Assembly: GCA_029260415.1 (NCBI GenBank)
Contig: JAJDDH010000116.1
Span: forward strand, 1-10,617
DNA: 10,617 nucleotides
Origin: Phycisphaerales bacterium
GTDB taxonomy: Bacteria; Planctomycetota; Phycisphaerae; Phycisphaerales; UBA1924
Direction: 5' to 3'
Below are positions 7,601 to 10,617 of this stretch, piece by piece. Position 1 is the first letter of the stretch, and every line of letters begins with the position of its first letter. Under the pieces are notes generated by a model. The model ran no database searches. It worked only from the letters and a program-made list of their open reading frames with translations, and was not told the origin of the DNA. The position numbers and the translations under genes are program-made.

Positions 7601-8466
7601 GCGCCCAGGTGCCGCTCCGCGAGCTCTCGTCGCTGGAATACCGCCGCGGGCCGCAGATGGTCAAGAGCGAGGACACCTTCCTGGTGTCATACGTGCTGTT
7701 CGACAAGAAAGCGGGCAACGCCGAGGTCTCCGTCGTGCGAGAGGCTCAGCGCCACATCCAGGACGCCATCGACGCGGGCGAGCTGGTCGTTCCCGCCGGC
7801 GTCAGCTACGAGTTCTCGGGGTCGTACAAGAATCAGGTCCGCGCCGCCGAGCGGCTGAGCATCGTGCTCCCGCTCTCGCTCGCGGTCATCTTTCTCCTGC
7901 TCTATCTCCAGTTCCGCAGGGTTGGCGTCACCCTGATGGTCTTCAGCGGCGTCTTCGTCGCCTGGGGCGGCGGGTTTATGATGCTGTGGCTCTACGCCCA
8001 GCCCTGGTTCCTCGACGCATCCCCGATGGGCGTCGACCTCCGCGAGCTCTTCCAGATCGGGCCCTACAACCTGAGTGTTGCGGTCTGGGTCGGATTCCTC
8101 GCGCTGTTCGGTATCGCCACCGACGACGGCGTGATCATGGCCACGCGCATCGAGCAGTCGATGGCCGAGGAAAGGCCTGACTCGATCGAGGCGATCCGCA
8201 GGGCGGTCGTTCAGGGCGGGCGCCTGCGGATCCGTGCCGCCGTCATGACCAGCGCCACGACCATCCTCGCCCTGCTCCCCGTGCTCACCAGCACCGGGCG
8301 CGGCTCCGACATCATGATCCCCATGGCCATCCCCTCGTTCGGCGGCATGCTCGTCGCCTCCCTGACCTGGTTCGTCGTCCCCATCATCTACTGCTGGGTG
8401 CAGGAGACGAGGTTCCGCTGGTCTCAGCGTGTCAATCAAACACCCAAAGAAGGAGTTTCATCATGA
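4636..8466 (+). CDS. cusA: CusA-like heavy-metal RND efflux pump, long form
   Basis: This is the proton-driven inner-membrane pump of the trio, a trimer that exports Cu(I)/Ag(I) through the adaptor and channel. It has 1276 residues, about 230 more than E. coli CusA. The N-terminal helix (about 28-46) is followed by VPVDAIPDIGENQQIVFTPW, a hallmark of HME-RND pumps. TM4 carries the proton-relay Asp445 (GTIVDMGIV). The second relay site is Asp-Asp 1163-1164 (FGIATDDGVIMAT), where E. coli CusA has Glu. The lysine of the last E. coli relay position appears to be Ala here (RIRAAVMT), as in other HME pumps lacking it. The porter region holds MPTTM (727-731), IMSVPEVEMAVGKIG and a Met at 866 in the IVMLQAGF segment near the E. 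coli metal site. Two insertions explain the length: about 548-690 has extra hydrophobic segments before the second half, and about 785-835 is acidic with TDDQGRR and RDDHGQLIEDKDG. I recall similar insertions in long CusA proteins of Bacteroidota and planctomycetes. It starts inside the adaptor end (8-bp overlap) with only a weak G-rich site. Confidence 0.93.
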   Translation: MSDRASSIGPAPARGPLNALIRFCLVQKLVVAIVLIGTLFWGVLVAPFDWDIGGLPRDPVPVDAIPDIGENQQIVFTPWPGRSPQDIDDQISYPMTVALLGIPGVKDIRSYSVLGFSTIYVVFDESVEFYWSRSRVLEKLNSLPEGTLPPGVSPALGPDATALGQVFWYTLEGRDADANPTGGWGPEELRSIQDFIVKYKLAGVEGVSEVASIGGFVQEYQVDVNPDAMRAAGISLQQVIGAVRQSNLDVGARTIEVNRAEYIIRGLGFVQSVEDLERAAITSRDGQPILVGDIARVALGPALRRGVLTKAGEEAVGGVVVVRYGENPMATIQRVKDKIREIAPGLPSKILADGSESRVTIVPFYDRSGLIRKTLGTLNAAISQQVLVTIIVVVLMVMHLRTSLLIGAMLPVTVLMTFIGMKVFRVDANIVALSGIAIAIGTIVDMGIVLSENILRRLSEAEEDASNTEPTVEVIFRATSEVGGAVLTAVATTVVGFLPVFTMEAAEGKLFKPLAYTKTFALISAIIIALTILPAAAHVLMGFRPRVRAVRSEGAHGLTHAGIGAAIWVNALGGLIVAAFGAFYLARPLLPLVVARGLQWSANLVAVLVVLVVLASAWEPLGPEPGLPGNALFIGVVVGVLLLAFWFVRLVFPHVLAWTLRHKLIGLSPAVLVVVLGATVWLGFDRVWGWLPESVRQRESMVDVAHAFPGLGSEFMPSLDEGAFLYMPTTMSHASIGEATDILKELDRRIMSVPEVEMAVGKIGRVESPLDPAPISMIETMIEYKSEFRTDDQGRRLNFRYDGEADEFVRDDHGQLIEDKDGRPFRQWRDEIGSTQDIWDAIVGAASMPGVTSAPKLQPIETRIVMLQAGFRAPKGVKVYGPDLESIEFFGLELERLLKRVPSVQPAAVFADRVVGKPYLEIDIDREKIARYGLRIADVQEVIEVAIGGMPLTMTVEGRERYPVRVRYLRELRDQPETLGDILVPTPMGAQVPLRELSSLEYRRGPQMVKSEDTFLVSYVLFDKKAGNAEVSVVREAQRHIQDAIDAGELVVPAGVSYEFSGSYKNQVRAAERLSIVLPLSLAVIFLLLYLQFRRVGVTLMVFSGVFVAWGGGFMMLWLYAQPWFLDASPMGVDLRELFQIGPYNLSVAVWVGFLALFGIATDDGVIMATRIEQSMAEERPDSIEAIRRAVVQGGRLRIRAAVMTSATTILALLPVLTSTGRGSDIMIPMAIPSFGGMLVASLTWFVVPIIYCWVQETRFRWSQRVNQTPKEGVSS
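8450..8455 (+). promoter_or_regulatory. Strong ribosome binding site inside the end of cusA
   Basis: AAGGAG, in the longer purine run AAAGAAGGAG, lies seven bases before the ATG at 8463 and within the last codons of cusA. It is the best Shine-Dalgarno sequence in the operon and suggests that the four-module protein is made in higher amounts than the pump. Confidence 0.6.
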
Positions 8467-9419
8467 AAGCGATCCTGATCTCCGCGTCTCTCGCGTGCTG
8501 CGCACTCGTGGCCCCGCCCGCCCTGGCCCAGGACCACCACGCGGGCGACCGCGCCCAGGAGGCGCCCCACACCGTCAACGCCATGTGCCCGATCGGGAAG
8601 GAACCGATCGTGCCCTCCGCCGGAACGGTCGAGTACAAGGGCAAGACCATCGGCATCTGCTGCCCGGGCTGTGGGAAGCAGTTCCTCGCGTGGGAGGAAG
8701 CGCGCAAGGACGAGTTCGTCATCCTCGCCGCGGCGCACCGCGAGCCAGGGATGGAAGACCACGCCGCCAGCGGCGCCGCCAAGACCGGCGAGCCCGCGTT
8801 GCCAACCACACCCGAGCAGGCGTGGACCGGTCCCTACACGCTGGACACCTGCCCGGTCTCCGGCGAGAAGCTCGGGTCCATGGGTGACCCGATCGTCAAG
8901 ATGTACGATGGTCGAGAGGTCCGCTTCTGCTGCGGCGGCTGCATCGGCACGTTCGAGGCCGACAAGGACGGGTACTGGGCCAAGATCGATCAACGGATCA
9001 TCGCCGACCAGCTCCGCTACAGCACCGCCGACACCTGCGTCGTTTCGGGCGAGCCGCTGACCGAGAACGGGGAGGACATCGCGGTCAACATGGTCTACGC
9101 CAACCGACTCGTCCGTCTCTGCTGCAAGATGTGCCAGCGTCAGTTCAAGGCCGAACCCGCCAGGTTCATCGCGGAGCTCGACAAGGCCGCCGCCGACGCG
9201 CAGCGGGCCGACTACCCGCTGGACACCTGCCCGGTCGGCGGCGGAGCGCTCGGCTCCATGGGCGACCCTGTCGAGATGGTGGTCGCGGGACGACTCGTGC
9301 GCCTCTGCTGCGCCATGTGCGAGCCCAAGGTGAATGCCGACCCCGTGAGGTACATCCAGATGATCGATCAGGCGTGGCAGGCCCAGGGCGAGTACATGCC
9401 CGAAGACCAGGACGACTGA
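8463..9419 (+). CDS. Exported protein with four tandem YHS/TRASH-like CCxxC metal-binding modules
   Basis: The 318-residue product begins with a signal peptide (hydrophobic ILISASLACCALVAPP, predicted cut after ALA at residue 22). It then consists almost entirely of four copies of a module of about 50 residues: a CP-x-G type motif, a beta-rich spacer, and CCxxC followed by a short helix. Cysteines: module 1 at 42, 66, 67, 70; module 2 at 130, 156, 157, 160; module 3 at 192, 220, 221, 224 (CV in place of CP); module 4 at 256, 282, 283, 286. Spacing between first Cys and CC is 23, 25, 27 and 25. Modules resemble YHS/TRASH-type domains, where Cys residues bind copper or other soft metals. A His-containing stretch (DHHAGD) follows the signal. 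The ATG overlaps the cusA stop by 4 bp. A periplasmic copper/silver buffer or carrier working with the pump is the likely role (inference); a redox or disulfide role is the alternative. No membrane helix is seen after the signal. Confidence 0.85.
   Translation: MKAILISASLACCALVAPPALAQDHHAGDRAQEAPHTVNAMCPIGKEPIVPSAGTVEYKGKTIGICCPGCGKQFLAWEEARKDEFVILAAAHREPGMEDHAASGAAKTGEPALPTTPEQAWTGPYTLDTCPVSGEKLGSMGDPIVKMYDGREVRFCCGGCIGTFEADKDGYWAKIDQRIIADQLRYSTADTCVVSGEPLTENGEDIAVNMVYANRLVRLCCKMCQRQFKAEPARFIAELDKAAADAQRADYPLDTCPVGGGALGSMGDPVEMVVAGRLVRLCCAMCEPKVNADPVRYIQMIDQAWQAQGEYMPEDQDD
8586..9320 (+). repeat. Coding repeat: four degenerate CCxxC modules, modules 2 and 4 closest
   Basis: Span from the first Cys codon of module 1 to the last Cys codon of module 4. 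Modules 2 and 4 share the protein signature LDTCPVxGxxLGSMGDP and the same 25-residue spacing. At DNA level the 18-base string CTGGACACCTGCCCGGTC is identical at 8841-8858 and 9219-9236, and similarity extends upstream with one mismatch. Module 3 lies between them and is more divergent, which suggests duplication of a unit followed by divergence. Confidence 0.7.
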
Positions 9420-9450
9420 TCGCGACACGCTCCCAGGGAAGGACAACCAG

Positions 9451-10296
9451 ATGAGCCCATCAAGAGTTCTGCGCCACGGGTCATGGTGGATCGGCGCCGC
9501 TGTGGGCCTCGCTGTCCTGGTGCTATCGGTCCGGGCTCAGCCGCTCTCCCCGGAAGGAATCGGGGACCGCGGCGCCCCGGTCAACGTGATGTGCCCGGTG
9601 ATGCCCGACGAACCGATCGACCCGAGGTTCACCGCTGAGTACAACGGGAAGACCGTCGGGCTGTGCTGCAGAAAGTGCCTCACGAAGTTCCGGGCGGATC
9701 CGGACCGGTACATCGCAGACATCCCGGAACTGCAGCCCACGGCCAGCGATGTGCCCGAGGATCCCCGCACCGCGATAGACCACGCCGACGAGCACGCCCA
9801 GGCGAAGCAACCAACCGCTCAGGGAGACGCCGGGCACGACCACGCGGATCATGAATCGTTCCCCCGGTGGATCACGTGGATCGGAAAGCTGCACCCACCC
9901 GCGACCCACCTGCCCATCGGATTGCTCATCGGCGCCATCATCGCGGAGCTGGGCGTGATCGCGACCGGAAAGGATGCCTTCCGCAACGCGGCGGGCTTCT
10001 GCGTCGTGGTTGCCGCCCTGTCGGCGGTCGTCGCCGCGGCGCTGGGCTGGTTCAACGGTGGCTGGGTGCTCTGGGACGAAGACTGGACGCAGGCGGCCCA
10101 CCGATGGCTCGGAACCGCCACGGCGGGTCTTACGCTTCTCACGCTCGCCGCGCTCATTCGCGCCCACCGCCCAACGCCCCCGACCCACGCCGTGCGCCGT
10201 TTCCGCGTCCTGCTCTTCCTGTCCGGGGGACTCGTTGCCGCCACCGGCTTCTTCGGCGGGGCCCTTGTCTACGGCATCGATCATTACGCGTGGTGA
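9451..10296 (+). CDS. Membrane protein: CCxxC (YHS-like) module, His-rich linker, DUF2231-type domain
   Basis: The 281 residues begin with an N-terminal hydrophobic helix (about 12-29) that is an anchor or uncleaved signal. One YHS-like module follows (VMCPVMPDEP with Cys48, then LCCRKC with Cys72, Cys73, Cys76), with the same 23-residue spacing as module 1 of the preceding protein and shared VN-x-MCP and EY-x-GKT motifs. Residues about 108-138 are a His/Asp/Glu-rich linker (DHADEHAQ, GHDHADHE). The C-terminal half has four membrane helices, opening HPPATHLPIGLLIGAII (His148, His153), then AALSAVVAAALGWF, a segment with AHRWLG, and a last helix ending ALVYGIDHYAW. The HP-x3-HLPIGLL start and four helices match DUF2231-type proteins, whose role is not settled; the conserved His residues could bind haem or metal. 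AGGGAAGGA sits seven bases before the ATG, 31 bp after the previous gene. Likely membrane-tethered metal binding tied to the exporter (inference). Confidence 0.8.
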   Translation: MSPSRVLRHGSWWIGAAVGLAVLVLSVRAQPLSPEGIGDRGAPVNVMCPVMPDEPIDPRFTAEYNGKTVGLCCRKCLTKFRADPDRYIADIPELQPTASDVPEDPRTAIDHADEHAQAKQPTAQGDAGHDHADHESFPRWITWIGKLHPPATHLPIGLLIGAIIAELGVIATGKDAFRNAAGFCVVVAALSAVVAAALGWFNGGWVLWDEDWTQAAHRWLGTATAGLTLLTLAALIRAHRPTPPTHAVRRFRVLLFLSGGLVAATGFFGGALVYGIDHYAW

Positions 10297-10390
10297 TCGC
10301 CCTGGGTGCGTTGGCAGTCGGGATGACCGCGCGCGGGTGTTGCTACCGGGCCGCAGAATGAGCGGGTCCGAATCAGAATCTCATGTTCGC

Positions 10391-10418
10391 TTCACGTTCG
10401 CGGGGTAGCGTCGACAAT
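10391..10418 (+). promoter_or_regulatory. Weak candidate promoter for the right-edge gene
   Basis: In the 166-bp gap after the DUF2231 gene, TTCACG (10391-10396) and GACAAT (10413-10418) are 16 bases apart, each matching four of six consensus positions. Transcription would start near 10425, leaving a short leader. The gap suggests the next gene may have its own promoter. I see no clear terminator hairpin followed by a T-run in this gap. Confidence 0.2.
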
Positions 10419-10462
10419 CCTGACGCAACGCGCCCACGCCATCCGACGAAGGGAACGGTCCT

Positions 10463-10617
10463 ATGAGCAACCGAGAAGCAGACAGGGATCCGCGGCAACA
10501 CGCGAGAGCCTACACCCGGTTCGGCGCCATGATCGCAGCCTCCACGTGCGCGATGTACGCCTTGACCTACGTCAACAGCAGCTCGATCAATCACGTCTAC
10601 TGGAGCGAGACCCGCCT
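10463..10617 (+). CDS. Membrane protein like the N-terminus of DUF305-associated proteins (cut by right edge)
   Basis: The frame opens at the ATG at 10463, preceded by GAAGGGA about eight bases upstream, and stays open to the window end for 51 codons. After a short charged N-terminus come AYTRFGAMIAAS, then CAMYALTYVNSSSINHVYWSETR. This pattern (Y-x-RF-x-MI-x-S, a helix with M-x3-TY-N, then a DHV-x-x-SETR-like end) is the typical start of small membrane proteins that carry or accompany DUF305 domains and are often found beside copper-resistance genes. The DUF305 part itself, if present, lies beyond the edge. The start is well supported; family assignment is moderate because only the first helix is visible. 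Confidence 0.65.
   Translation, partial: MSNREADRDPRQHARAYTRFGAMIAASTCAMYALTYVNSSSINHVYWSETR

Noticed and set aside
10297..10360. A rho-independent terminator after the DUF2231 gene
   Set aside because: The GC-rich stretch forms only short stems and is not followed by a T-run.
10358..10408. A 16-codon open frame in the gap after the DUF2231 gene
   Set aside because: It is too short, has no convincing ribosome binding site and encodes nothing recognisable.
1..10617. CRISPR arrays, insertion sequences, phage genes or toxin-antitoxin pairs
   Set aside because: No regularly spaced repeats, transposase, integrase or other such motifs are visible on either strand.

Overview
The window is GC-rich DNA, probably from a planctomycete of the Phycisphaerae type. 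That is an inference from protein style: a long-form CusA, an adaptor carrying heavy-metal-binding and DUF3347 domains, secreted YHS-like CCxxC proteins, and DUF2231 and DUF305 membrane proteins. No rRNA or other taxonomic marker is present. Six genes are complete and two are cut by the window edges. Apart from two intergenic stretches the DNA is densely coding on the + strand.

Layout. Bases 1-298 (minus strand) hold the N-terminal part of an exported CIA30-domain protein. Bases 299-652 form a divergent intergenic region with a T-arm-like hairpin, a repeated heptamer and a candidate promoter. Bases 653-1063 encode a small secreted Cys-rich protein. Bases 1165-8466 encode a tripartite heavy-metal RND exporter in the order outer-membrane channel (CusC-like), periplasmic adaptor (CusB-like), inner-membrane pump (CusA-like). 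Bases 8463-9419 encode an exported protein with four tandem C-x(23-27)-CCxxC modules. Bases 9451-10296 encode a membrane protein joining one such module and a His-rich linker to a DUF2231-type membrane domain. The right edge, from 10463, holds the start of a membrane protein resembling the N-terminus of DUF305-associated proteins.

How the genes fit together. cusC, cusB, cusA and the four-module gene overlap by 4, 8 and 4 bp, and the DUF2231 fusion follows after 31 bp, so they are almost certainly co-transcribed and partly translationally coupled. The pump trio should take monovalent copper or silver from the periplasm or cytoplasm and expel it across the outer membrane. The adaptor has two heavy-metal-binding motifs and a C-terminal DUF3347 domain. 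The two downstream proteins add five more Cys modules outside the cytoplasm. The most interesting proposal is that these proteins form a periplasmic metal-buffering or relay layer built around an enlarged CusCBA pump. Metal identity, the role of the modules and regulation are inferred; no regulator gene or P-type ATPase lies in the window.
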